From contig NZ_UQXD01000015.1 of the NCBI RefSeq assembly GCF_900544955.1, positions 1 through 45,983 on the forward strand: DNA of 45,983 bases. The letters run 5' to 3'. Below the pieces are notes generated by a model that searched no databases, had not been told where the DNA came from, and was given only the letters and a program-made list of their open reading frames with translations. The stretch comes from an uncultured Oscillibacter sp. (GTDB taxonomy: Bacteria > Bacillota > Clostridia > Oscillospirales > Oscillospiraceae). Shown in pieces: positions 26,846-34,847 of the stretch (position 1 is the first letter of the stretch; every line of letters begins with the position of its first letter). The position numbers and the translations under genes were made by a program.

Positions 26846-26977
26846 TTTTATCTGTTAATGTAAAAGTCTATATAAATTTATTCTATTACTAATCATACTA
26901 ATCAAAACAATCCGCTTATACACAAAAAAGCGAAAGGTATCAACGACATTTACCCAGAATTCCCGCACCGCCTGTTT

Positions 26978-27229
26978 TCAGGTACTTGACACCGGAACAG
27001 AAAACCCCATCTCCTCCACGAATGCACCCACGTCCAGCTCGAATAGGGCAACGAGCAGCAGCGTGTCCTGCCAATTCGGCTTGGAGGTACCCGCTTCGAT
27101 CCTCTGGTACCAACGCCTGGTGCGGTGAATGTGGTCCGCCACCTCCTGCTGCGTCATCCCCCGCTCGTTTCTTGCGGCGCAAAGGAGTCCCGCAAAAACA
27201 TGGAGCGGTTTTCTCTCTTTATCGGACAT
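26978..27229 (-). CDS. XRE-family helix-turn-helix regulator
   Basis: 83 residues, ATG with GGAGGGA upstream. One Cro/C1-type HTH fills most of the protein: GMTQQEVADHIHRTRRWYQRIEAGTSKPNWQDTL. The short C-terminal end (GFSVPV) has no effector domain. Placed at the left edge of the accessory island and transcribed towards the tRNA, it could be a repressor or plasmid-like regulator. Its targets are not visible. Confidence 0.85.
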   Translation of the reverse strand: MSDKERKPLHVFAGLLCAARNERGMTQQEVADHIHRTRRWYQRIEAGTSKPNWQDTLLLVALFELDVGAFVEEMGFSVPVSST

Positions 27230-27381
27230 AATATCCCTCCTCTATTAGGAAGAATATTCCATATTTACATTCCTGTCGACGTATACGGCGTTCGCATTGT
27301 GGAACTCGTCGAAACAGGTCGAGCAGCCTTGTCGGAATTGCCGATACAGCGAACCCCCCGGGAGTCGTTTCCCAGGGGGTT

Positions 27382-27546
27382 TTATTTCATCACAGCGTTC
27401 TCCAGTTCCGGCGGCACCCGGCGCAAAATCTCCGTGGCGCGGCCGCTGTCTCGCACCCATGCCCGCAGCTCCTCCCACCGCAGCACCACCGGCATACGGT
27501 CGTGGATGCCCTCCATGGACCTGTTGGCCGGGTCATTCAATGTCAT
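27382..27546 (-). pseudogene. 3' fragment of a SOS-response-associated peptidase (SRAP/YedK)
   Basis: About 54 residues starting at an ATG and reading NRSMEGIHDRMPVVL, then VPPELENAVMK at the stop. NxxxxxIHDRMP is the C-terminal signature of the SRAP/HMCES family, which crosslinks to abasic sites. The catalytic Cys2 N-terminal domain is absent, so it is a truncated remnant. Its start overlaps the end of the ribbon-helix-helix gene in another frame. A GC-rich hairpin (27351-27381) follows. Confidence 0.7.
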
Positions 27547-27721
27547 CATTCATCCCCATATCCTTCTCGATCAGCCCAACAACATAGGCATTCAGGCTCA
27601 TACCCTTACTCTGGGCATGGGCCTTAATTTTGTCCAAATTACCCCTAGGCACATAAAAAATGCCTCGGTCCAACTTCGCTTGATATCGCTTATTGCCTTC
27701 TAACTGAGCTTTTGTGGCCAT
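27533..27721 (-). CDS. Ribbon-helix-helix (Arc/MetJ-like) DNA-binding protein
   Basis: 62 residues from ATG at 27721, GGGGTG upstream. A basic N terminus (TKAQLEGNKRYQAKLDRG) precedes a beta strand and two helices: IFYVPRGNLDKIKAHAQSKGMSLNAYVVGLIEKDM. This pattern, strand plus helix-turn-helix with a LNAYV second helix, fits RHH proteins that serve as antitoxins or plasmid/phage regulators. No toxin is adjacent. AT-rich promoter sequence lies upstream and genes to the right are divergent. Confidence 0.75.
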   Translation of the reverse strand: MATKAQLEGNKRYQAKLDRGIFYVPRGNLDKIKAHAQSKGMSLNAYVVGLIEKDMGMNDDIE

Positions 27722-27901
27722 GTACATCACCCCACAAAACTATACCACGTTTATTTTCATGTGTACATATACACTTTAAACAATTTAATGTGCACATGTT
27801 TATAAGGTTTTTCTATCGATAATCATGTGTACATGTAGTGCTATATAACCATGGAGGAGGTCAAAAGCCAAATCCAAATCTACCGGACAGGAGGTAAGCG
27901 A

Positions 27902-28036
27902 ATGGAGACTGATCGTATGCCCCAGGCCGAGCTGATCTTGTATCTGGAAACCCTGGCTGAACTGATTGAGAGCAAGGCCACCACCGCGCAGGAGGCGGCA
28001 GCAATCCTCCGAGACAAGGCAGATAAACTCAGGTAA
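27902..28036 (+). CDS. Small hypothetical protein, 44 residues
   Basis: Starts at an ATG with AGGAGG at good spacing (27902). It is hydrophilic and helical: LILYLETLAELIESKATTAQEAAAILRDKADKL. No match I can name; an accessory-region small protein by context. A dyad (28042-28050 with 28070-28078) follows. Confidence 0.55.
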   Translation: METDRMPQAELILYLETLAELIESKATTAQEAAAILRDKADKLR

Positions 28037-28181
28037 AAGAATAGACCACCCGCGCCTCTCACAGCTTCAGGTGGTCTAAACGAACCAGAGGAGGCGGTTA
28101 GAGCCTGCCATCCGACCGCCTCCATCCTACTACAAACCAAGATAGGATGCAAGCCGCATCAGCGGCGTGAGGGAGAACGAC

Positions 28182-28394
28182 ATGAAGTATATCGCTTATC
28201 GGATTGACACCAGCGCTATCGATATCAACAAAGTAGTATCTGGGTACTTTGTTAGAGGTCAGAGGTCAACAGATTACAATTGGCCCATGCTGTACAAGGC
28301 CAGTAGCATGGAGGACGCCAAGGACTACATGCGCAAGGCAAACGTTGGAGCGGCCCCTGTTTACGGCCCTGACGGCTACGGACTGGACATCTAA
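28182..28394 (+). CDS. Small hypothetical protein, 70 residues
   Basis: ATG with GAGGGAGA upstream; the ORF could start 5 codons earlier but lacks a better signal. Composition is soluble and polar, with MKYIAYRIDTSAIDINKVVSGYF and GAAPVYGPDGYG; no known family. The 145 nt before it contain three inverted repeats (28042-28078, 28092-28124, 28124-28150), so translation could be controlled by RNA structure. It is the last plus-strand gene before the tail cluster. Confidence 0.6.
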   Translation: MKYIAYRIDTSAIDINKVVSGYFVRGQRSTDYNWPMLYKASSMEDAKDYMRKANVGAAPVYGPDGYGLDI

Positions 28395-28542
28395 ATTTCC
28401 GCCCGCCCCGGAGGTCACGAGGGCAGCCGCCCCATCTGATGATGACTGGCCGGGCACCAGTTGAAACGCCTTTCGGAGCGTCACGGGAACCCGTCGGCAC
28501 CGTGGGCCAGCGCCGCCACGTTGAGATAGCTTGCACCTTGAA

Positions 28543-28577
28543 AACAGAAAAAACCGGAGGGCAGAAGCCCCCCGGTT
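28543..28577 (-). terminator. Terminator at the end of the tailocin operon
   Basis: Hairpin AACCGGAGGG/CCCCCCGGTT with a 6-nt loop followed on the minus strand by TTTTTTCTGTTTT, just after the M15 peptidase stop. Confidence 0.85.
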
Positions 28578-28579
28578 CC

Positions 28580-29167
28580 TTACGCCTTGCCCAGCAGCCG
28601 GGCCAGCCGGTGCAGCACCATGGCGGCCTGCCGCCGGGTCAGGGGCTGGTCCAGCATCAGATCGCCGCCGTCTCCCCGCAGGATGCCCTGGGCGGTTGCC
28701 CACACCACGGCCTCCTCCGCCTCGCTGGTCTCGCTGTTCCCCGGCCAGCCGGAGACCACCGTCTCCTTGCCACTACGGCTGTCCCACCGACTCCGGGCCG
28801 CCCGAACATCCACGTGGGTGAAGGTCCGGTACACGCCGATGCCCCCGGCCTTCGGCTGCAAGAACTCCGCGTACTGGGCCACCTTCAGCGGCGTGACCCC
28901 GGCGAGGGTGATGTCCGCCGCCGTGCCCAGCAGGTGCTGGGACCGAGCCGCGCCGCCCACCTTGGCGTTGTAGGCCTGCGTCCGGTAGGCGGAGTTGATG
29001 ACCACCGGCACCCCGAAGTGGTCCCGGATTTTTTGGAGCAGCGTCACCAGCTCGTCCGAGATCAGCACCTGATCGCTGCCGTCCCGACAAGCAAATTCGC
29101 TGACCTTAAAATTGGCAGAAAGAAGCTGTCCGCCGTCCTGGGCCTTAGAGTAGGTTTTGACGCTCAT
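28580..29167 (-). CDS. Peptidase M15 (D-Ala-D-Ala carboxypeptidase type) lysin with SLH-like tail
   Basis: 195 residues. M15_3-type zinc peptidase at about 10-125: SEFACRDGS, INSAYRTQAYN, SQHLLGTAADI (His/Asp zinc ligands), and FTHVDVR (His). The C-terminal 50 residues read AVVWATAQGILRGDGGDLML and PLTRRQAAMVLHRLA, an SLH motif. It should cleave cell-wall peptide cross-links, the endolysin of the cluster, possibly held at the wall by the SLH segment. Starts 4 nt into the holin stop region (overlap). Last gene of the tail operon. Confidence 0.88.
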   Translation of the reverse strand: MSVKTYSKAQDGGQLLSANFKVSEFACRDGSDQVLISDELVTLLQKIRDHFGVPVVINSAYRTQAYNAKVGGAARSQHLLGTAADITLAGVTPLKVAQYAEFLQPKAGGIGVYRTFTHVDVRAARSRWDSRSGKETVVSGWPGNSETSEAEEAVVWATAQGILRGDGGDLMLDQPLTRRQAAMVLHRLARLLGKA

Positions 29168-29625
29168 ACACCCGTCTCCTCTCCGTTCCTTTTCGCCTCA
29201 TCCCCCTGCCGCTTCATAACCTCCAGCACGTTTTTGATGCTCTCCGGCCAGGGCACTCCCATGATCACGCTGTTCTCCAAAATGGAAAGGCCCTCGTTCC
29301 CGATGTAAAAGAGGCACACCGCCGTCCGCACGAAGTCGCTGCCCGTCACCCGGTCCAGCATGGCCGCCAGCCACACGATCAGCAAGATCACGGCCTTCTT
29401 CAAAAGCCCCTTGAAGCAGGCGTTGGATTCCAGCGCCCCGCTGGCCGACTTGCTGGATTTATGCCACACGGCGGCCACCAGCAGCCCCGTGATATAGTCC
29501 GCGGCCATGAAGCCCACCAGGACCCTCAGCGCCACATCCCAGCCCCCCAGGGCCTGCGCCAGTGCAGAAATCGCCGCTGCCAGGACTCCCAGCACCACGT
29601 TCTTCGTATGTACCGCGTTTCCCAT
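29164..29625 (-). CDS. Phage holin (toxin-secretion/lysis family)
   Basis: 153 residues with three hydrophobic segments (about residues 10-27, 33-52, 74-92) and a charged C-terminal tail (MKRQGDEAKRNGEE). The line ALRVLVGFMAADYITGLLVA matches the phage_holin_4 class. It should form membrane lesions that time release of the amidase and peptidase. It overlaps the M15 gene by 4 nt and follows the amidase by 15 nt, a compact lysis cassette. Confidence 0.9.
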   Translation of the reverse strand: MGNAVHTKNVVLGVLAAAISALAQALGGWDVALRVLVGFMAADYITGLLVAAVWHKSSKSASGALESNACFKGLLKKAVILLIVWLAAMLDRVTGSDFVRTAVCLFYIGNEGLSILENSVIMGVPWPESIKNVLEVMKRQGDEAKRNGEETGV

Positions 29626-29640
29626 ACCCTCGCCCCTCTC

Positions 29641-30978
29641 TTATTTCAGCGCCGCCGCCATTTTCAGCAGCAGCATCCGCACGGAATTTTCCGTATACTC
29701 CAGGGTCTTCCACCGCTGGGGGCTGTCGATGATCCCCCGGGCCGCCAGAATGTCCACCGCCGCCAGCTCCGCGTCCCCGGGCGCCTCCCAGGAGATGCCC
29801 AGATAATCCAGAATGCCCCAGGCCTCCGCCTGGGCCAGCTTGTCCCGATAGGCACCGTCCGACAGCAGCGCCGTGTCCTCCCGGTTGGTGTGAAAGCCGT
29901 GCTCGATGAGCACCGCCGGCGCCGCGGTATGTTTGAGCACATACAGCCCCGAGTCGTATACCAGCGGCGCGGAGCGCACCGCCGCCCCGGCCTCCCGCAC
30001 CCGGACGAGAATCGCCTTTGCCGCCGCCTCCCGGGCGCCGCCTGGGCCGTAGAGATAGGCGCTCCATCCCCGGGCGGCGGACCAGCCGCTGCCGCCCGCC
30101 GCGTTGGAATGGAGGCTCACAAAGAGGTCCAGCCCCTCTACGGCGTTTGCCGCCCGGCACCGCGCCGCCAGGCTCACCGCCCCGCCGGATGGCCGGGTCT
30201 CCGTCACGGTCACCCCGTGGCGCTCCAGAACCGTCCTGATCCGCTTCGCCATATCCAGGGCAAACTCGTGTTCGTAATAGCTCCCGTCCGGACTCTTATT
30301 GGCCCGGTTCCCCGCGTCGTGCCCCGCGTCGTGCCCCGCGTCCAGGCACACCTTCTTCGGCCCGGTGGGTTTCTCCGCTCCGTCCGCCAGCCACAAAAGA
30401 ATCAGCGTCTGGCTGGGGTCCGCCCCCTCCATCATCACCCCGGCGGACTTCACGTACAAATTCACCTTCCGCCCGCCGTCCATCATCACGGCGAAGGTGC
30501 AGCCCAGGGCGTCCGCCATGTAGTCCCGCAGCTCCTCCGGCGTCGCGGCGCCGGAGGAGCCGTCCGTGGCGCCGTAGGTTATCCAGGTGTCCGCCGTCAG
30601 CCCAACGGCCACGCGGCCGCGCCTGCCGCCCACGCCCGCGTTGTAATAGAGGGTCTTTTGCGGCGCCCCCTCCCGCACCAACAGGCAGTTTGCCACGTAG
30701 TTTTTCTTTCCGCTCTCCCCGCCCGGCGGCACCGGCACCGCCGCCGCGTCGGCCCCGGCGTCCCAGCCGACGGCCCAGTACGAATACTGTCTGTCCGCGA
30801 ACAGTACCCGGCCCTCCGCCTTCACCGGGCACACGGGCCGCCAGGCCCCCGGATCGTAGAAGGAGGCCGTCAGGGCGATGTCCGGCCGCTGCTCCGCCAC
30901 GATCTGGCGCAGCGGCAGGCGCCGGGTGTTCTCATAGACCGCCGCCCGCCGGATTTCTTTCAGCGGCGTCCGCTCCAT
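29641..30978 (-). CDS. N-acetylmuramoyl-L-alanine amidase with NAGPA-like N-terminal domain
   Basis: 445 residues. The N-terminal half (about 1-200) looks like a phosphodiester-glycosidase/NAGPA fold (DIALTASFYD, WITYGATDG, FAVMMDGGRKVN). The C-terminal half is Amidase_3: VCLDAGHDAGHDAG (zinc His), YYEHEFALDM (zinc Glu), LHSNAA (zinc His), VLIEHGFHTNRED (catalytic Glu), then a helical end (about 380-445). It cleaves the glycan-peptide bond. The first motif contains a duplicated GHDA created by a 12-bp tandem repeat (30311-30342). ATG at 30978 or TTG at 30987 may start it. Lysis module of the tail cluster. Confidence 0.88.
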   Translation of the reverse strand: MERTPLKEIRRAAVYENTRRLPLRQIVAEQRPDIALTASFYDPGAWRPVCPVKAEGRVLFADRQYSYWAVGWDAGADAAAVPVPPGGESGKKNYVANCLLVREGAPQKTLYYNAGVGGRRGRVAVGLTADTWITYGATDGSSGAATPEELRDYMADALGCTFAVMMDGGRKVNLYVKSAGVMMEGADPSQTLILLWLADGAEKPTGPKKVCLDAGHDAGHDAGNRANKSPDGSYYEHEFALDMAKRIRTVLERHGVTVTETRPSGGAVSLAARCRAANAVEGLDLFVSLHSNAAGGSGWSAARGWSAYLYGPGGAREAAAKAILVRVREAGAAVRSAPLVYDSGLYVLKHTAAPAVLIEHGFHTNREDTALLSDGAYRDKLAQAEAWGILDYLGISWEAPGDAELAAVDILAARGIIDSPQRWKTLEYTENSVRMLLLKMAAALK

Positions 30979-31016
30979 ATGTACCAACTCGCTCCCCCAT
31001 CCTTTCCGTGCGAACC

Positions 31017-31133
31017 TTACCCGGCCAAAATCTCCTCCGCCTGCGCCTGGGTAATCCAGCCCCGCGCGGACGCCGCCGTCACGACGGCGGCATTTCCGGT
31101 CTTTCTGTACAGCCGCTCAATGGTCTCAAACAT
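31017..31133 (-). CDS. xkdX: XkdX-family small phage protein
   Basis: 38 residues: MFETIERLYRKTGN, then AVVTAASARGWITQAQAEEIL. This is the XkdX family pattern, found after tail-fibre genes in PBSX-like clusters; its function is unknown. The ATG lies inside the last codons of the upstream gene (8-nt overlap), so translation is coupled. Too short for normal gene finders. Confidence 0.85.
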   Translation of the reverse strand: MFETIERLYRKTGNAAVVTAASARGWITQAQAEEILAG

Positions 31134-31533
31134 GGTCTTCCCCTCCCAGCAGCGTATCCAGCACCAGCGTGTCCACGGTGTCCTGCAAAGAGGCAATCTG
31201 CCCCTCCGAATAGTTCCGCTGGCTCATGGAAACGGTGATTCGCTCCTCGTAGGCCGCCGGCGCCTCCGCCGTGGCGGGAGCTGTCTCCACGGCCTCCTTC
31301 TTCAACTCCGCCCGGACGGTGTACGCCTGGTGGATGTGCTCCGCGCCCCCCTCCTCCCGGAGGGTGATGCGCTCGCAGTTCTCCGCCGAAAAGGCCGCGT
31401 CCAGGGCCTCCATGCTCTCCGTGGCCGGGAACACGAAGGAAAGCGTGTCCCGGCTCTGTCCCTGCACAAAGCGGGGCCCGCCCGTCACCAAAAGGGCGGT
31501 AAGGGTTGTTCCATCTCTCAATTGGATGTTCAT
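31126..31533 (-). CDS. Conserved tail-cluster protein of unknown function
   Basis: 135 residues from ATG with AAAGGAGA upstream. The first 60 residues form a beta-rich stretch (MNIQLRDGTTLTALLVTGG, DTLSFVFPA); a Glu/Ala linker (about 78-98) leads to a C-terminal helix QIASLQDTVDTLVLDTLLGG. Position between the tail tip and XkdX is that of XkdW-like proteins, but the sequence does not let me name it. Perhaps a tail-fibre assembly or tip accessory protein. Confidence 0.7.
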   Translation of the reverse strand: MNIQLRDGTTLTALLVTGGPRFVQGQSRDTLSFVFPATESMEALDAAFSAENCERITLREEGGAEHIHQAYTVRAELKKEAVETAPATAEAPAAYEERITVSMSQRNYSEGQIASLQDTVDTLVLDTLLGGEDHV

Positions 31534-31560
31534 GTATCTGTCTCCTTTCAATTTTCAGAA

Positions 31561-32355
31561 TCAGACAGCCAACTCCTCCACGGTGGCATCACTCGGCAAA
31601 ACCATTGCAAAGGGATAGCCGTTGATGCCCTTATGCGCCTGCTGGGTGCCCGGATCACAACTCGTGTATACAAAGTACACCAGCCGGCCGCTGACGGAGC
31701 TTGGAGTGCGAAGCCACCAGTCAGTCTGCCGATTGGCTTCGGTCAATATGCGTCGTCTTGCAAAGTTCCCACTAAAATAGGCCCAGCAGGCGCCGTCTAT
31801 CACAGCAGCAGTTGCGTAACTGTCTTTGTTGGTCAGTCCGACTTCATATAAAGCCGGTATAAATAATTTGGTGCTCAATCCGTTGGCACCGCTGTATACC
31901 GTTGCGGTCGCCGCTCCCGCGCCATACGGAAGTTTAATTTGCTTGATCCTGCTCTGAACAGAACTGTGAAACAGCGCAAGCTGGGAACTGTTCAAATAAG
32001 AATGAATCCAGCTGTCTGCATATTGGTTAAAACCTTCGCTTGAAGCCCATGCCGACGAACCGGGAGAAAACTTGCGAAACAGCCAGGTTCCGTTACAGGA
32101 CGCATCATACATCGCGGACGGAAGTCCCTGATGCACCACGATATACTCTTTTGGTATATCTTTCTCCTTGATCTGTACAATTGCGCCGACAGGCAGACTG
32201 CCGAGCGGCGTTCCCCCCGGATAAAATTTCCGAGCCACGCCGCTCACGTCCACATACCCCGTCTTGATCTTCCGGGCCACCCCGTTTACGCCGATATAGG
32301 AGTCTTTCACCTTCCGGGCCGCCCCGCCCACGCCGATGTACGTTCCCTTCGCCAT
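31561..32355 (-). CDS. Tail-tip / receptor-binding protein candidate with DUF6273-like domain
   Basis: 264 residues. The N terminus is a three-fold repeat (TYIGVGGAARKVK, SYIGVNGVARKIK, GYVDVSGVARKFY, residues 5-45), a short phage-fibre anchoring element. The body (60-264) has Trp/Tyr-rich segments including DWWLRTPSS and LVYFVYTS, resembling DUF6273, which occurs on phage adhesins. It is transcribed right after the collar/fibre gene and before XkdX, the normal place for a host-range protein. The body has visibly lower GC than its neighbours, as expected for exchanged receptor domains. Confidence 0.75.
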   Translation of the reverse strand: MAKGTYIGVGGAARKVKDSYIGVNGVARKIKTGYVDVSGVARKFYPGGTPLGSLPVGAIVQIKEKDIPKEYIVVHQGLPSAMYDASCNGTWLFRKFSPGSSAWASSEGFNQYADSWIHSYLNSSQLALFHSSVQSRIKQIKLPYGAGAATATVYSGANGLSTKLFIPALYEVGLTNKDSYATAAVIDGACWAYFSGNFARRRILTEANRQTDWWLRTPSSVSGRLVYFVYTSCDPGTQQAHKGINGYPFAMVLPSDATVEELAV

Positions 32356-32367
32356 ATCTCTGCCCCC

Positions 32368-33078
32368 TCACTCATACACCAGGTAAACCTGCCCCGTCGC
32401 CAATCCCGCCCCGGCCCCGATGTCCCCGGTGCCCGCGCTGATGTTTTTCAAGGAGGCCGTCCCCGGGTCCGCGTTGGCGGTCACGTGGGCGGAACCGGCG
32501 CTGCTGACGTTGAATCCGGATGGGTTGTAGACATACATATTCGTCCCGTCGTTGCTGCCCCACAGCCAGGAGGGCTGGCCGCTCTGCCCGGACCAGACCC
32601 AGTTCTTGTTGCAGGAGGCCCCCACCGGAACCGCCCCCACCTCCGCCGCTGTATACCCCGGCTTACTGGCCGCCTTGGCCCAGGGATACACGTCGCTGGC
32701 GGGCAGAGAGCCGGGAAAATCCGTGATCTGGCTCTTGGAGTGGGTGTGGGCGGCCGGCGTGAACGAACCGGGCACCCCGGCAAGGTCCGTCCAGTTGTGG
32801 GTGTGGCTCAGTGCCGCATAGGCCTCATCAAAGGCCGCCTTCAGCGCGGACTGAAGCAGCTCCAGCGTGACCAGCTTCGTCTCAAAGCCGTCCTGGCTGT
32901 CCAGCACCGGCAGCTTGTCCAGCACCCTCAGCAGCTGGGCGGCCCCCGCGTTTTTCAGCAGCTGCTCCCGTTCCGCCACCTCGCGGTCCAAAGTTTCAAA
33001 GTTTTGATTCAGCACACCGATATCGGCATAATCCTCCGCACCGGGCAGATTCAACTGCAGATGTGCCGTCTTATCCAT
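32368..33078 (-). CDS. Phage tail fibre (collar-type) protein
   Basis: 236 residues from ATG with AAGGAGA upstream. N terminus LQLNLPGAEDYADIGVLNQNF and a helix (residues 30-80) form the base that docks on XkdU; then two SHTHNWTDLAGVP / AHTHSKSQITDFP repeats typical of shaft segments, followed by a Gly/Asn-rich distal part. It starts 8 nt inside the end of the XkdU gene. It likely attaches the receptor-binding tip to the baseplate. Confidence 0.88.
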   Translation of the reverse strand: MDKTAHLQLNLPGAEDYADIGVLNQNFETLDREVAEREQLLKNAGAAQLLRVLDKLPVLDSQDGFETKLVTLELLQSALKAAFDEAYAALSHTHNWTDLAGVPGSFTPAAHTHSKSQITDFPGSLPASDVYPWAKAASKPGYTAAEVGAVPVGASCNKNWVWSGQSGQPSWLWGSNDGTNMYVYNPSGFNVSSAGSAHVTANADPGTASLKNISAGTGDIGAGAGLATGQVYLVYE

Positions 33079-33613
33079 GCAGGTCACTCTCCTTCACTTC
33101 CCGCCATGTTTTGGCGGCCAACTTTTCCCAGAGGCACAGCTTCAAATTGCCCCAGGTATTATAAATGATGATGTAGTCCCACTTGAGGTGGGCAGGCATG
33201 GCCTCCCGCAGGGCCGCTGTCAAATCCTCCATATTCGGTGGGATACCGATGGTTCCCACAAAGACAATTTCCACCCTGAACTCCGTCGGGAATTCCCGTA
33301 CCGCCACCTCTCCATTGGAAAAGCTCTCCGCTACGTTCTGGATCATGGCCACGGTGGTGATGCCGGCGCCCCGAAGCTTGGACTTGATTCGGCTGCGACG
33401 GAAAGACAGATCCTTGGCTGCCTCCACTGGGATACCCAGAGTCTGCTCCCAGTACCGCAGCCCCCAGGTGGCTGTGTCCACACTCAGCTGGTCCAGCACA
33501 CTGTCCCGGTATTCCCACAGCGCCAGCACCTCTGGCTCCAGCGCCTCCTGCAAGTCTGCAAACTCCGCACTCCCGGCGTAAAAATCCGGGTACCGGACGA
33601 TTAGTTTTCTCAC
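33071..33613 (-). CDS. xkdU: XkdU/YmfQ-like baseplate protein
   Basis: 180 residues from a GTG with GGGGGTGACG upstream. Contains the DUF2313 pattern: YPDFYAGSAEFADLQEALEPEVLALW, WGLRYWEQTLGIP, FRRSRIKSKLRGAGITT, and a final beta segment. This protein joins tail fibre to the baseplate hub in myovirus-like tails. The preceding 142 nt have no confident gene (only a basic low-complexity frame). Overlaps the fibre gene by 8 nt. Confidence 0.9.
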   Translation of the reverse strand: MRKLIVRYPDFYAGSAEFADLQEALEPEVLALWEYRDSVLDQLSVDTATWGLRYWEQTLGIPVEAAKDLSFRRSRIKSKLRGAGITTVAMIQNVAESFSNGEVAVREFPTEFRVEIVFVGTIGIPPNMEDLTAALREAMPAHLKWDYIIIYNTWGNLKLCLWEKLAAKTWREVKESDLHG

Positions 33614-33755
33614 GTCACCGTCACCCCCGCCTCGTCGGTCCAAAGTCCGCTTGCCTCCGTTTCCGCCTGACGGCGAAACCTGCGCCCGCTCCCTTGGACC
33701 TCCTCTCCCGGCCGGACCCACTGCGTTGGGCTCCGTCCGGGTCTTTCTCCGTTCC

Positions 33756-34847
33756 TCACGATACACTCACCCCCGTGAGCACCGGCACGGCGTCCGCCGG
33801 CACGGGGATGTTGGCGGTCCCACCGCCCAGCGTCAGGGCGGTGTAGTCCACCACGCCCGGGATGCTCAAAAGGAGGTATGCAATCCGGTTGTACAGCACC
33901 GTATAGGTCTTCTCCGCCAGGGTCTCCAACTGTAAATCGATGTTGTCCGCGAAGGCCTCCCGGGCCAGCTGGCGGAGATAGTCCCCCACGGCGGCTTCCA
34001 GCGCCGTCTGTACCGCCGCCTTGGTCGTGGTGCCGTCGATGGTCACGGCGGCATGAACGGCCATCTCCCGCGTCCCGGCCGCCGCCACGGTGACTGCGGC
34101 CCCCACCGGGCGCCGGCTCTCGATGTACGCCGCGCAGGCGCTCTCCACGCCGCCGTCCACCGGCTCCATCCCCGGCCCCGCCAGCAGGACCTTCACCGTG
34201 CCCGGTCCGTCCCACTTGGAGACGACCCGTGCGGCGCCCACGCCGTCCACCGCCGCGGCCCACTGCTGATAATGGTAGGGGTTGCCCGAGGTGGGCGAGC
34301 GCCGCATCCGCTCCAGATACCGCTCCAGCAGCGCCCCGTCGCTCTCCGGGTCCGCGCCGCCGGCAGCCCGGCCATTGGTATAGCCGGAGATGCCCGTGAC
34401 ATTTTGCAGCGTCTGGGTAATCTCCCCGGCCCCGATGTTGTAGGCCTCCCCTACCCGGGCGGCGGTCAGCGTGCCGGAGCCGGTGCCGCCGGCAAGGGTC
34501 ACGGCCCCGTCCAGGAGGAACTCCAGTCCGTCCGCCGTATAAAACGGCATCCCGGCGGGCACCGTGGCCCCGTCGGCGCCGGTGAAGGTGACGGCGCAGG
34601 AGCTGAACGCACCGGCCTTGCGGACGATGCCCACCACCGCCGCCTGCTTGTCGATGTACGGCCCGGAGGCCTCCTCCAGGTAGAACATGGGCTCCAGGGC
34701 GTCCAGGCTGTGATATGCCTCGCACAGCTCCGCCGCGATGGCGGAGACCTCATCGTTGAGCTGGGACCCCTCCCGGGTGTCCAGCTCCGTTTGGATACGG
34801 CCCAGGATACGCTGCTTGACCTCCTCAACCGTCAGAGTTTCATACAT
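33756..34847 (-). CDS. xkdT: Baseplate J family protein (XkdT-like)
   Basis: 363 residues; ATG at 34847 with GAGGTGG 6 nt upstream. N-terminal helices (TVEEVKQRILGRIQTELDTREGSQLND), FYLEEASGPYIDKQAAVVGI, a beta-rich core (GTLTAARVGEAYNIGAGEITQ), and RYLERMRRSPTSGNPYHYQQWA, the J-like signature. It forms the peripheral baseplate wedge. Ends with GVSVS. Overlaps XkdS by 8 nt. Confidence 0.93.
   Translation of the reverse strand: MYETLTVEEVKQRILGRIQTELDTREGSQLNDEVSAIAAELCEAYHSLDALEPMFYLEEASGPYIDKQAAVVGIVRKAGAFSSCAVTFTGADGATVPAGMPFYTADGLEFLLDGAVTLAGGTGSGTLTAARVGEAYNIGAGEITQTLQNVTGISGYTNGRAAGGADPESDGALLERYLERMRRSPTSGNPYHYQQWAAAVDGVGAARVVSKWDGPGTVKVLLAGPGMEPVDGGVESACAAYIESRRPVGAAVTVAAAGTREMAVHAAVTIDGTTTKAAVQTALEAAVGDYLRQLAREAFADNIDLQLETLAEKTYTVLYNRIAYLLLSIPGVVDYTALTLGGGTANIPVPADAVPVLTGVSVS

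Noticed and set aside
31561..32355. Diversity-generating retroelement target
   Set aside because: The tail-tip protein is Trp/Tyr-rich, but there is no reverse transcriptase, template repeat or accessory gene in the window.
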